From assembly GCF_001909285.1 (NCBI RefSeq), contig NZ_MRSV01000001.1, forward strand, positions 108,684 to 172,683: DNA of 64,000 nucleotides. Reading direction: 5' to 3'. Below the pieces are notes generated by a model. That model made no database searches and was not told where the DNA came from. It saw only the letters and a list, made by a program, of their open reading frames with translations. How positions within the stretch are numbered: position 1 is the first letter of the stretch; every line of letters begins with the position of its first letter. Both the position numbers and the translations under genes were made by a program. The stretch is from Exiguobacterium profundum. Lineage in GTDB: Bacteria > Bacillota > Bacilli > Exiguobacteriales > Exiguobacteriaceae. Of this stretch, positions 33,595 to 42,199 are shown piece after piece.

Positions 33595-35718
33595 TTAGTG
33601 CATGTTACGTTTCGGTAAATCTTTCTTTCCGAACCACCACCAGTTCCACTCCCCGAACAGTTTCATGAGAGACGGAACGAGCAGGATCCGGATGATGGTC
33701 GCATCAATGAAGATGGCGAGCGCAATCCCCACGCCGAGCTGTTTGATCGGGCTCACACCCGTAAAGGCGAACGCACCCGTCACGACGATCATAATGATGG
33801 CGGCTGAAGTGATGATTTTACTCGTCTTCGCAAGCCCCATCTCCGTCGCATAGTCATTGTCGCCCGTCTCGCGGTAATATTCCTCGATTCGCGAAACGAG
33901 AAATACCTCATAGTCCATCGACAATCCAAAGACGAGTGAGAAGATGAACACCGGTGTCAAAATACTGATTGTTTCTGCATCGTACACAAAAACTGATTCA
34001 AAAATGATGACGAGTAAACCGAACGTCGCCCCAAGACCAAGCACGTTCATAAGAATCGCCTTGATTGGAATCAAGATGGATCGGAACGCCCACATGAGGA
34101 TGAAGAAGGTTGCCAAGATGACGGTGATGACCGCATAGGGAATGCTGTCATAAATCTCATCATAAATCTCTTCATTGAAGGCTGCCGGTCCGCCGACTTC
34201 AAACCCTTTGTCTCGCCAATCGCGTACGAATGCTTGCGCTTCTTTGTCGCTCGGAGGTACATCGAAGCTGACATTCACGAGCGCCAAATCTGTATTCCCA
34301 TCAAGGGTCACAAGTCGCTCAAGTGGGGCGAGTTGTTCTGGCGCCGCTTCGGCGAGTTGCGTAAACGTCTCAGGCGTCAATCCGGATGTCGTTAAGAAAG
34401 TCGAGACATTATCGACAATATCGACCTCGTTTAACTCATCTGTGAGACTCGTCAATTCCTCTAAAATCATCGGATCGGTCAAATCGTTCGCTTCAAACAG
34501 AAGGACCGCATCGGTCGAGTTATCCCCAAACACATCGTCCCATCGTTCGAGTGCCGCTCGTGATTCATATGAGGTAGGGAGCGCATCGGCGTCCGGAATG
34601 TTCAACTCTAGGTCGCGCACGAACCAAAGACTCGGGAGCAGGATCAACAAAGCAATGAGCGTCATCGTCACCGGACGTCTCATCACGAAGCGAGCAAGTT
34701 TTTGCCAGCGCTTTTCAGATTTCGTCTCATCTGTCTTGATGATTCGTCCTTTATTCAAGGCGTCACCGACTAAGTAAAGCGACGACGGCAACAAGGTCAG
34801 TGCAGATAGCACGGCCCCCGCGACGGCAATGAGGGCACCGAGCGCGACCGCCTGAAAGACATCTACTTGAATAAATAGGAGTCCGGCTAATCCGACAAAG
34901 ACACATAGACCTGAAAAGAGAATCGAGCGTCCCGCCGTCGCTACCGTCCGGACAATCGCCTCTTCTCTCGATTGCCCGCGCGTTAACTCTTCCCGATACC
35001 GATTGACGAGTAACAGTGAAAAATCAATCCCAAGCGCAATCGCAATCATGGCGACGGCATTGAGAACAAAGATAGATAATTCCATGTTTTGTGCAAAAAA
35101 GAATAGCGATCCCGCTGCGACAATAAAGGTAATCAACCCGACGAGTAACGGCATGAGCGCGGCGAGCGGTGTGCCGAAAACAAGCAACAACACGAGAAGC
35201 GCGACCGGAATCCCAATCAACTCCGCTCGAATCAAGTCATTTTTCGAAGCTTCGTTTAAGTCATCCGCAAAGACCGGTTCTCCCGTCAAGCGGACTTCGG
35301 TATCCGTATCAACGATGAGCGCGTCTCGGACGGCATCGATCGAGGATTCCGCCGCATCATAATCTTCGAATTCCAGCACGAAATAGGATACGTCCCCTGA
35401 ACGCGCGTCCGGATTCTCCGCCGGGGTAATCACGCCATCAATTGATGAAATTTCCCCAAAACGGTCTTGTTGTTCGTCCATGACCGCCTCCAGATTTCCT
35501 CCTTCAAATAAGACGATCATTGAAGCACCTGCTCGATCAAATCGTTCATTCAACTGATCTTCTACCTGTTGGAAACGTCCGTCTTGAATGGCAAATCCGT
35601 TTCCTCTCAACTCACCCGGGAGCTGTAGCCCGAAATAAACTGAACCCGCGAGTAAAATCGCCCATATGAGTAATACGCCATACCGAAAACGAACCAACTG
35701 CCTACCTAACCATTCCAT
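33595..35718 (-). CDS. MMPL-family (RND-type) transporter
   Basis: A 707-residue membrane protein with the duplicated MMPL layout: helix, extracytoplasmic domain, five helices, repeated. Helix segments such as IALGIDFSLLLVNRYREEL and FGLSMDYEVFLVSRIEEYY carry the conserved acidic residues of proton-driven RND transporters. Related to Bacillus YdfJ/YdgH. Probably exports lipids or hydrophobic compounds. I chose ATG 35718 because GGGAGGAGTG precedes it; a start at 35745 would contain that site. Confidence 0.9.
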   Translation of the reverse strand: MEWLGRQLVRFRYGVLLIWAILLAGSVYFGLQLPGELRGNGFAIQDGRFQQVEDQLNERFDRAGASMIVLFEGGNLEAVMDEQQDRFGEISSIDGVITPAENPDARSGDVSYFVLEFEDYDAAESSIDAVRDALIVDTDTEVRLTGEPVFADDLNEASKNDLIRAELIGIPVALLVLLLVFGTPLAALMPLLVGLITFIVAAGSLFFFAQNMELSIFVLNAVAMIAIALGIDFSLLLVNRYREELTRGQSREEAIVRTVATAGRSILFSGLCVFVGLAGLLFIQVDVFQAVALGALIAVAGAVLSALTLLPSSLYLVGDALNKGRIIKTDETKSEKRWQKLARFVMRRPVTMTLIALLILLPSLWFVRDLELNIPDADALPTSYESRAALERWDDVFGDNSTDAVLLFEANDLTDPMILEELTSLTDELNEVDIVDNVSTFLTTSGLTPETFTQLAEAAPEQLAPLERLVTLDGNTDLALVNVSFDVPPSDKEAQAFVRDWRDKGFEVGGPAAFNEEIYDEIYDSIPYAVITVILATFFILMWAFRSILIPIKAILMNVLGLGATFGLLVIIFESVFVYDAETISILTPVFIFSLVFGLSMDYEVFLVSRIEEYYRETGDNDYATEMGLAKTSKIITSAAIIMIVVTGAFAFTGVSPIKQLGVGIALAIFIDATIIRILLVPSLMKLFGEWNWWWFGKKDLPKRNMH

Positions 35719-35784
35719 TGATGTCACTCCTCCCTGTCTATCCATCTACTTCCCGTTTCTCGATTCATTCATCAACACTTCACA

Positions 35785-35814
35785 AAAAATTCCTGAACCT
35801 AGGTTCGGTTCAGG
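35785..35814 (-). terminator. Terminator of the 266-residue unknown gene
   Basis: Stem CCTGAACC/GGTTCAGG (35792-35799 with 35807-35814), followed on the minus strand by AATTTTTT. Confidence 0.75.
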
Positions 35815-36610
35815 ACTCTTGTCGTTCAAAGACTTGAAGCCAGCTATGACAAAATCGAGGTGGTGCGGACAAGACGACGAGTCGATCCCCTCGTTCATCT
35901 AACAGCATTACCTTCAATAATTGGTTGTCTGCACACACGCTTGAGCAAAATAATTCTTCCTCTCGATGAAACAGTTGGAACGACTCTGTCGATGTGATCG
36001 CCGTCGTTTCTCCCACTTGATCGAGAATGACCGTGTCGCGGTTTCCTTCGTATGGAATGCGCCAGGTTTCTTTCGTCTTCACAATTTCAACTAAAAAATG
36101 ATGAGTTCGTTCATCGAACAATGTCACACACGTTTCAGGTGTGAATCGTTCAAAATCATACGTCTCTTGATACGCTAGCTCGATGATGTTCCCAAAGACA
36201 GGGACTTCTTCATAGCGGCTATATCGAAACGTATGATCATGGAGGTTCAAGGCTACGACATCTGATTCGGCTGAATATAAGAAGATGTCATCGCCTTGCC
36301 AATAGTGCAAATTGCTAAACCAGTCTCCGTTGAATCGTTGAGGGATCGCATGCGTCTCCATCTGTCCTCGTTGTAAATCAATGACTCCGTAAAGTCCTTT
36401 TTCCTGGAACCATGCCACGGCACGTCTTGCATTCGGCTCCACATATAGGGCGCATGGTGTCCATTTCCAGTCGATCTCCCAGCGAATTTGAGACGACTCG
36501 TCAAAGAACAAAAATCCAGTTTGCGCCAAGTACAACATCCAACCTTCACCTACACGTTCTAGCCATTCGATCGTTTGATGAAATTGAAAGTCTGCTGTTT
36601 GTTTGTACAT
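35810..36610 (-). CDS. Unknown soluble beta-rich protein
   Basis: A 266-residue protein with many aromatic residues and repeated short strand patterns (for example GWMLYLAQTGFLFFDES, RAVAWFQEKGLYGVIDL, DDIFLYSAESDVVALNL), suggestive of a beta-propeller-like fold. ATG with AGGAAG. I do not recognise the family. Confidence 0.7.
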   Translation of the reverse strand: MYKQTADFQFHQTIEWLERVGEGWMLYLAQTGFLFFDESSQIRWEIDWKWTPCALYVEPNARRAVAWFQEKGLYGVIDLQRGQMETHAIPQRFNGDWFSNLHYWQGDDIFLYSAESDVVALNLHDHTFRYSRYEEVPVFGNIIELAYQETYDFERFTPETCVTLFDERTHHFLVEIVKTKETWRIPYEGNRDTVILDQVGETTAITSTESFQLFHREEELFCSSVCADNQLLKVMLLDERGDRLVVLSAPPRFCHSWLQVFERQES

Positions 36611-36663
36611 TTGATCACTTCCTAGTTTCAGCTTAGCAACGACCGAAACGAAATTCGATTTTG

Positions 36664-36684
36664 AATGTGTTCATTCAACACATT
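36664..36684. repeat. 8-bp inverted repeat upstream of yycC
   Basis: Arms AATGTGTT (36664-36671) and AACACATT (36677-36684) around CATTC. It overlaps the likely yycC -35 (TCAACA, 36675-36680; -10 TATACT, 36698-36703) between divergent genes; operator candidate. Confidence 0.5.
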
Positions 36685-36740
36685 TTCGATTTTCCTGTAT
36701 ACTGACGGTAAAGACATATCGTTTAGAAAGGAGACCTTCC

Positions 36741-36905
36741 ATGCGTCCATTACAACTATCACCAGAGACCGCAGTAGAACTCGCAAAAAAATTAAACGTC
36801 CCCCTCGAGGAACTGATGCATATGCCAAAACACATCCTCGTTCAAAAAATGATGCAACTCGAGGCATCTCAAACAGAGGAAGACACACCAAAGGAGACGG
36901 ATTAA
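36741..36905 (+). CDS. yycC: YycC-family small protein
   Basis: A 54-residue protein beginning MRPLQLSPETAVELAKKLNV, followed by PLEELMHMPKHILVQKM, which matches my memory of Bacillus YycC nearly residue for residue. ATG with AAAGGAG seven nt upstream, and a terminator right at its end. Function unknown. Confidence 0.88.
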   Translation: MRPLQLSPETAVELAKKLNVPLEELMHMPKHILVQKMMQLEASQTEEDTPKETD

Positions 36906-36917
36906 CGTCTCCTTTTT
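36891..36917 (+). terminator. Terminator of yycC
   Basis: Stem AAGGAGACG/CGTCTCCTT (36891-36899 with 36906-36914) then T5; the stop codon is in the loop. It also sits just past the convergent pullulanase gene. Confidence 0.85.
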
Positions 36918-36919
36918 GG

Positions 36920-38917
36920 TTACTGCTCTTTGCGTTTCCGCTTTCTCGATACATACCAGAGACCACCGATTACAGCGAGGGCCGCACCACCGGCAACAGC
37001 GTACTTGCTGTAATCTGGGCGACGTTCGGTTACGACTAGTGTCGAGAGCGGAGCGACCGTCATATGACGGTCCTCGACTTGACGTGGCGCCGTCAGATTA
37101 ACGGTATGGTCCTCCACGTTCACCTCGAACTTGCCAGATGGAAGTTTGACCTCAACCGCCTCCTCGAGTGCGTTGTGGTAGACGATATGTCGTTCTACAT
37201 ATCCTTCCACATGACGGCTCAATTCAAAGGCAATCACACCCTCTGCTTCATCAAAGAAACGCAAGTGTTTGCGAATCTGTTCCGTGTTCTCGAGTCGGAA
37301 GAGCGGATATTGCTTACGCAGACGCAAGAGGCCTTTCACATATTCCACACTTGGCGCTTCTTGCTCCGCCCGGTTCCAGTCCATACGGTTGATGACTTCG
37401 CCTGAATTGAAGCTATTCTCATCCCCGTCTTTTGTCCGGAAAAATTCCTGTCCACTGTGAAGGAATGGAATCCCTTGACTTAGGAGCACAATCGACGTCG
37501 CCAAACGGTGGCGACGGCGACGTGTCGTCTCGTCATCTTCCGGATTCGTCACGGATAACTTGTCCCAAAGCGTCAAATTGTCATGACATTCTACATAGTT
37601 GACGACCTGGTTCGGCTCATCAGCGAAACTTTGGCTCGTGATGCCACCAGCAATCCCTCGTTTCACATCTGCTGTCATATCCGTGTTTCCACTCACCCAG
37701 CCCGGTAAGTCTTCGATGAAGACGTCTCCTCGGACACCGTCTCGAATCCCATCATTGAATTGGGCGATGCGTGGCATCTTATGCGCATTATGCTGATTCG
37801 CTTTTTTACGAACCGGGAGCGGTGTATCCAAATCCCACCCTTCCCCGATGACAAGAATCGATGGGTCGACGCGGTCGAGCGCTTTCCGAATCTGGTTCAT
37901 CGTTTTGACGTCATGGAGTCCCATCAAATCGAAGCGGAACCCATCAATCATGAATTCTTTCGCCCAGTACGTGACACACTCGACCATGAGCTTACGCATC
38001 ATCGCACGCTCGGATGCCGTGTCATTCCCACATGCCGAACCATCCGCGAGTGTTCCGTCTTCGTTTAAGCGATAGTAATAGTCCGGGACGAATTGCCCGA
38101 GCGGTGTTGTCAACGCATCATACGTGTGGTTGAAGACAACGTCCATGATGACCCGGATGCCTCGATCGTGGAGCGCTTGAATCAGTGCCTTCAATTCGAC
38201 AATTCGCGTCGCCGGGTCATCTGCCGACGAGGCGTAAGATCCTTCGACCGCAAAGTAATGAACCGGATCGTAACCCCAGTTATAATTGTCTTCCCCTTCA
38301 CGTGACTCATTCACCGAGCCGTAGTCAAAGAACGGCATTAATTGGAGATGAGTGATTCCAAGCGAGGTAATATAATCGAGTCCGGTCGGGTAACCGCTCG
38401 TGGTCGTCGTACCCGTCTCGGTCATCCCTAAGAACTTCCCACGGTGCGTCGCCCCACTCTCTGGGTGACTCGTCAAATCACGGACGTGCGCCTCATAGAT
38501 GACCGCCTCTTGTGAAGAATTGAATAGCGGACGTTCTTTGATCCAATGGTCCGGGTTCAAAGATGCCGGATCGAGCAGACATCCTCGTTTCCCATTCACT
38601 CCGACGACTTTCGCATACGGATCGAGCGACTCTACTTTTTTCCCATCAATCAGCGCTTCAAATACATAAAATTGACCTTCGAATAAGGCACGGTCGAGTT
38701 CGATCACCCACGTCCCCTTCTCAGCCAGCTCGAGCTCGAGTCGTTCAAACTTACGGGCACGGGCTGTTCGATACAACTTGACCGACATCTGTTCCGCTAC
38801 CGGAGACCAAACTCGTAGTCGAATCTGTTCCCCTTTGAACGTCACCCCTAGGTCTTTCCCGTGATAGGCAACGTGATCTAAGTCTGCATGTGTGTGTTGA
38901 TCCATTGTACGTTCCAT
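36920..38917 (-). CDS. pulA: Type I pullulanase with C-terminal membrane helix
   Basis: A 665-residue GH13 debranching enzyme. The type I pullulanase signature YNWGYDP is present (about residue 214), as are catalytic Asp in DGFRFDLMGLHD, Glu in VIGEGWDLDTPL and the transition-state Asp in VECHDNLTLWD. A CBM48-like domain precedes the barrel. There is no signal peptide. Unusually, the last 30 residues are a hydrophobic helix (YAVAGGAALAVIGGLWYV) and a basic tail SRKRKRKEQ, which would tie the enzyme to the membrane. ATG with AAGGAGTG. Confidence 0.93.
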   Translation of the reverse strand: MERTMDQHTHADLDHVAYHGKDLGVTFKGEQIRLRVWSPVAEQMSVKLYRTARARKFERLELELAEKGTWVIELDRALFEGQFYVFEALIDGKKVESLDPYAKVVGVNGKRGCLLDPASLNPDHWIKERPLFNSSQEAVIYEAHVRDLTSHPESGATHRGKFLGMTETGTTTTSGYPTGLDYITSLGITHLQLMPFFDYGSVNESREGEDNYNWGYDPVHYFAVEGSYASSADDPATRIVELKALIQALHDRGIRVIMDVVFNHTYDALTTPLGQFVPDYYYRLNEDGTLADGSACGNDTASERAMMRKLMVECVTYWAKEFMIDGFRFDLMGLHDVKTMNQIRKALDRVDPSILVIGEGWDLDTPLPVRKKANQHNAHKMPRIAQFNDGIRDGVRGDVFIEDLPGWVSGNTDMTADVKRGIAGGITSQSFADEPNQVVNYVECHDNLTLWDKLSVTNPEDDETTRRRRHRLATSIVLLSQGIPFLHSGQEFFRTKDGDENSFNSGEVINRMDWNRAEQEAPSVEYVKGLLRLRKQYPLFRLENTEQIRKHLRFFDEAEGVIAFELSRHVEGYVERHIVYHNALEEAVEVKLPSGKFEVNVEDHTVNLTAPRQVEDRHMTVAPLSTLVVTERRPDYSKYAVAGGAALAVIGGLWYVSRKRKRKEQ

Positions 38918-38951
38918 CTCTTCACTCCTTCACTGCTTCAAATCTGCTATC

Positions 38952-38960
38952 ATTATAACA
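38952..38960 (-). promoter_or_regulatory. Extended -10 of the pullulanase promoter
   Basis: The minus strand reads TGTTATAAT, a perfect extended -10, about 35-40 nt upstream of the pullulanase start. No good -35 is visible. Confidence 0.5.
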
Positions 38961-38985
38961 AAACCACACAAAGGATGGATGAAAC

Positions 38986-39477
38986 ATGGCAAAAGACAAT
39001 TCTTTCGATATCGTGTCAGAAATGAATCTTGAAGAAGTAAAGAACGCAATCCAAATTGCGGAAAAGGAAATTTTGAACCGTTATGACTTCAAAGGGTCAA
39101 AGAGTGAGATGTCCCTCGACAGTGGCGACCTCGTCCTCATCTCGGATGACGACTATAAACTCGAGCAATTAAAAGACGTCTTGATCACGAAATTGATTAA
39201 ACGCGGAGTCCCGACGAAAAACCTCGACTATCAAAAAGTAGAGAACGCACTCGGCGGCACGGTTCGCCAACGTGTGAAATTGAAAAGCGGCATCGACAAA
39301 GACGACGCGAAGAAAATCAACAACGCCATCAAGGAATCAAAACTAAAAGTCAAATCGCAAATCCAGGACGACCAAATTCGCGTGACAGGTAAGTCGCGTG
39401 ACGATCTTCAAGCCGTCATGCAACTCGTACGTGAACTTGAATTGTCCGTCGATGCCCAATTTACGAACTTCCGATGA
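38986..39477 (+). CDS. YajQ-family nucleotide-binding protein
   Basis: A 163-residue YajQ (UPF0234) protein: start [30 protein letters not shown] and the C-terminal [16 protein letters not shown]. Some YajQ proteins bind cyclic di-GMP. A diguanylate cyclase gene lies 3 kb away, but a link is speculative. It overlaps the metallophosphoesterase gene by 4 nt (ATGA). Confidence 0.93.
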   Translation: MAKDNSFDIVSEMNLEEVKNAIQIAEKEILNRYDFKGSKSEMSLDSGDLVLISDDDYKLEQLKDVLITKLIKRGVPTKNLDYQKVENALGGTVRQRVKLKSGIDKDDAKKINNAIKESKLKVKSQIQDDQIRVTGKSRDDLQAVMQLVRELELSVDAQFTNFR

Positions 39478-40052
39478 AACTCGCCATCATCAGTGACCCG
39501 CACGGTTCGTTTGATGATTTAAAGGCCGTCCTGGATGACGTTCGTCGCGAAACCGAGCATATTCTCTGTCTCGGGGACCTCTACGAATGCCATGTTGGCA
39601 AAAAACGACGTCACGAGCGCTTTCATCATGTAGAAGACGTCGTGACGTACGACCCAAATTATGAAGCGTTACTCACATTCCCGAGTCTACGAGGCAATCA
39701 GGAAGAGCGAATCGACGAGGTGCTCGTAATCGACCATCCTGTGAAAACACGGATTTCGTTATTGCCGGAACAGACGACTCTCGAGGAAGCACGCTTTTTA
39801 CATGGACATCAAGTGAAGTGGAATAAAGACTGGGAACCGATGGTCGAGAAAGGAAAATACCCACTCGTCTTCATCGGACACAGTCACATCCCCGGGATTT
39901 ACCGAAAGGGAACCTCTCTGCCGTGGGAACTCGGGACACCGTAACAAAAGAAGAAAAAACGATACGTCATTAACGTCGGCGCCGTCATCTTCGATCGGGA
40001 ATGGTGTCTATATGACACGGAAGCCCGAACGGTCACGCGGATGAAAGCATGA
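39474..40052 (+). pseudogene. Metallophosphoesterase interrupted by an in-frame TAA
   Basis: The first 156 codons encode a calcineurin-like phosphoesterase: [33 protein letters not shown] and FIGHSHIPGIYRKG. Codon 157 (39942-39944) is TAA. The same frame then runs on for 35 codons (QKKKKRYVINVGAVIFDREW ...) to TGA at 40050. That tail contains the INVGAV strand that normally closes this fold. So a single nonsense change, not a frameshift, truncates the protein. The metal-binding GHSH is kept, so the short form might retain some activity. Confidence 0.85.
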
Positions 40053-40059
40053 ATACAAA

Positions 40060-40087
40060 AAAGGACCTCAATTTTTTGAGGTCCTTT
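40060..40087. terminator. Bidirectional terminator between metallophosphoesterase and argS
   Basis: A 12-bp perfect stem AAAGGACCTCAA/TTGAGGTCCTTT with a T4 loop, U-rich on both strands in its arms. Confidence 0.75.
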
Positions 40088-40095
40088 CGTCTGTC

Positions 40096-41776
40096 TTACA
40101 TTTCTTCCGGAGCTTCGACACCGAGTAAACGGAGCCCTTCTGTCAATACGAGCGTCACTGCCTTGACGAGAGCGAGACGCGATTGTTTGCTCGCATCTTC
40201 TTCTAGGACGCGGACGTGACCGTAGTACTTGTTGAACGCTTGCGCGAGGTCGAGTACATAGCGGCTGATGATTGATGGTTCGCGGCGTTCATGCGCACGC
40301 GTGATGACGTGTGGGAACGCATTGAGCATCGTGACGACACCCCATGAGTAGTCATCGTCTGCACCAGTGAATGGTGACCCGTCATAGTTTCCTTTACGAA
40401 GGAGTGAGTTCGCACGAGCGTTCGTGTATTGAACGTAAGGTCCTGTCTCCCCTTCGAACTTGAGCATGCTGTCGAGATCGAACTCGATGTTGTTGATGCG
40501 TTCGTTTTTCAAATCGTGGAAGACGACCGCGCCGACACCGACCATGCGGGCAACGTCTTGTGCGTTCGCAAGATCCGGGTTCTTCTGCTCGATGTTCGCC
40601 TGCGCTTTCTCGATTGCCTCTTTCAAGACTTCCTCAAGAAGAACGATGCGCCCTTTACGTGTCGACATCTTCTTCCCTTCTTGCAAGATCAAGCCGAACG
40701 GCACGTGATGCATGCCATCAACAAAGTCATATCCAAGCTTACGAAGGACCGAGAAGAGTTGTTTGAAATGGAGCGCCTGTTCGCCACCGACGACATAGTT
40801 CGCTTGAACGAAGTTGTACGTCTCGTAACGATAGATTGCCGCTGCCAAATCACGTGTCGCGTACAACGTCGCGCCATCTTTTTTCTTGATCAAGCAAGGT
40901 GGCAAGTTCTCCTCTTCGAGCGAGACGACCATCGCCCCTTCACTTTCCACTAAGAGGTTTTTTTTCTAGCATCTCGACGACGCGTCCCATTTTATCGTTA
41001 TAGAACGCTTCCCCGTTGAAGCTTTCGAATTTCACTCCAAGAAGGTCATATACTTTCTGGAACTCTTTGAGCGACTCGTCACGGAACCACTGCCAAAGCT
41101 CTGTCGCTTCCGTATCACCATCTTCAAGCTTTTTGAACCAAGCACGGCCTTCGTCTTCGAGTTCTGGTTGTATCTTCGCCTCTTCGTGGAAATGGACGTA
41201 TAATTTCAAGAGTTCTGCGATTGGATTGGCGCGTACCGCTTCCTCATCGCCCCACTTCTTGTAGGCGACCATCAATTTCCCGAACTGAGTGCCCCAGTCC
41301 CCAAGGTGGTTGACGCCGACGACGTCATATCCGTTTTTACGTGCGATTTGGTTGATCGCATTCCCAATCACCGTCGAACGCAAGTGACCCATCGAGAACG
41401 GCTTCGCAATGTTTGGTGACGAGAAGTCCGTCACAATCGTTTCATTGCGTGCTTCGTGTGTCGCATATTCCGATTTTTCCTCAAGCACGGTGTTGATGAT
41501 TTCTTTTGATACGATATCACGGCTCAAGAAGACGTTGACGTAAGGTCCCGCCGCCTCCACTTTCGTGAACAATTCATCGTTCAATTCATTTGCGATATCT
41601 GTCGCAATCATGACAGGTGCTTTTCGGTAAGCTTTCGCCAATTGGAAACACGGGAACGCGAGATCACCGTGCGCCTCGTGTTTTGGCTTCTCAATCAATG
41701 CTTCAATTTGGTCAATCGTGAGTTCTTCACCGATGACACGGGATAGTGCTTCTGCATATTTGCGTTCATAACTCAT
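40096..41776 (-). pseudogene. argS: Arginyl-tRNA synthetase with a frameshift at a poly-A tract
   Basis: The N-terminal part (41776 down to about 40966) starts [19 protein letters not shown] and carries the class [19 protein letters not shown] signature (HIGH equivalent). It leaves frame after MLEKK. The C-terminal part resumes one base on as [16 protein letters not shown] and includes KKMSTRKGR (KMSKS equivalent) and the anticodon-binding domain to 40096. The switch is at eight A residues on the coding strand (40958-40965). Seven As, or ten, would restore one 550-residue ArgS. Because ArgS is essential, a sequencing error, slippage on the tract, or a second argS elsewhere must explain it. 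ATG 41776 follows AGAAGGAGG, and a T-box leader precedes it. Confidence 0.9.
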
Positions 41777-41810
41777 CTGTATGTCCTCCTTCTTCAATAA
41801 CAACTCATAA

Positions 41811-42050
41811 AAAAAACGCCCTTTGCATAGATGCAAAGAGACGGGAATTCCCGCGGTACCACTCTTCTTGCCTGCATGATGCAGACCGCTTTATGGTGAT
41901 AACGGTTCCCTCCGGCTATGCCTACTCTCGTTTCGGATAGCATCTCAAAAGTGCGTTTCGCGACGTTTGTCAGCCCAGGCTCTCACCAATCCCCAGGTCG
42001 CTTTGTTGACTAAACCATCGTTACTCTCTTTTTTATCGACTTTCGTCTAT
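41811..42050 (-). promoter_or_regulatory. T-box leader of argS
   Basis: On the minus strand a Stem I region includes AAGAGAGTAACGATGG and the distal GGTGAGAGCC. The T-box AGAGTGGTACCGCG (near 41852-41865) forms the antiterminator bulge that pairs with the uncharged tRNA end. A terminator stem CTTTGCAT/ATGCAAAG with flanking pairs (41811-41843) is followed by T8. A likely specifier codon is CGC (41953-41955, followed by ACTTTTGAG), which reads arginine. Low charged tRNA-Arg should allow readthrough. Confidence 0.9.
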
Positions 42051-42069
42051 GCGGTTGAAAAGCAACTTC

Positions 42070-42098
42070 ATTATAGAGGATATTCCCTGTATACTCAA
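42070..42098 (-). promoter_or_regulatory. Promoter of the argS T-box transcript
   Basis: TTGAGT (42093-42098), a 17-nt spacer and TATAAT (42070-42075) on the minus strand, placing the start near 42063, just ahead of Stem I. The rest of the gap up to the divergent gene at 42200 shows nothing else I can name. Confidence 0.82.
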
Positions 42099-42199
42099 TG
42101 CTAGAATTCAAGCATGATAAAAGAAAGGCAGGACTCGCACGAAATCATGACGAATCTTTACTATTATATCTTGAAATGTCCCATGCTAGGAGGGAACAC

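Noticed and set aside
39945-40052. Metallophosphoesterase C-terminal tail as a separate gene or frameshift
   Set aside because: It is in the same frame as the upstream part and has no start or ribosome site, so a nonsense codon is the right description.
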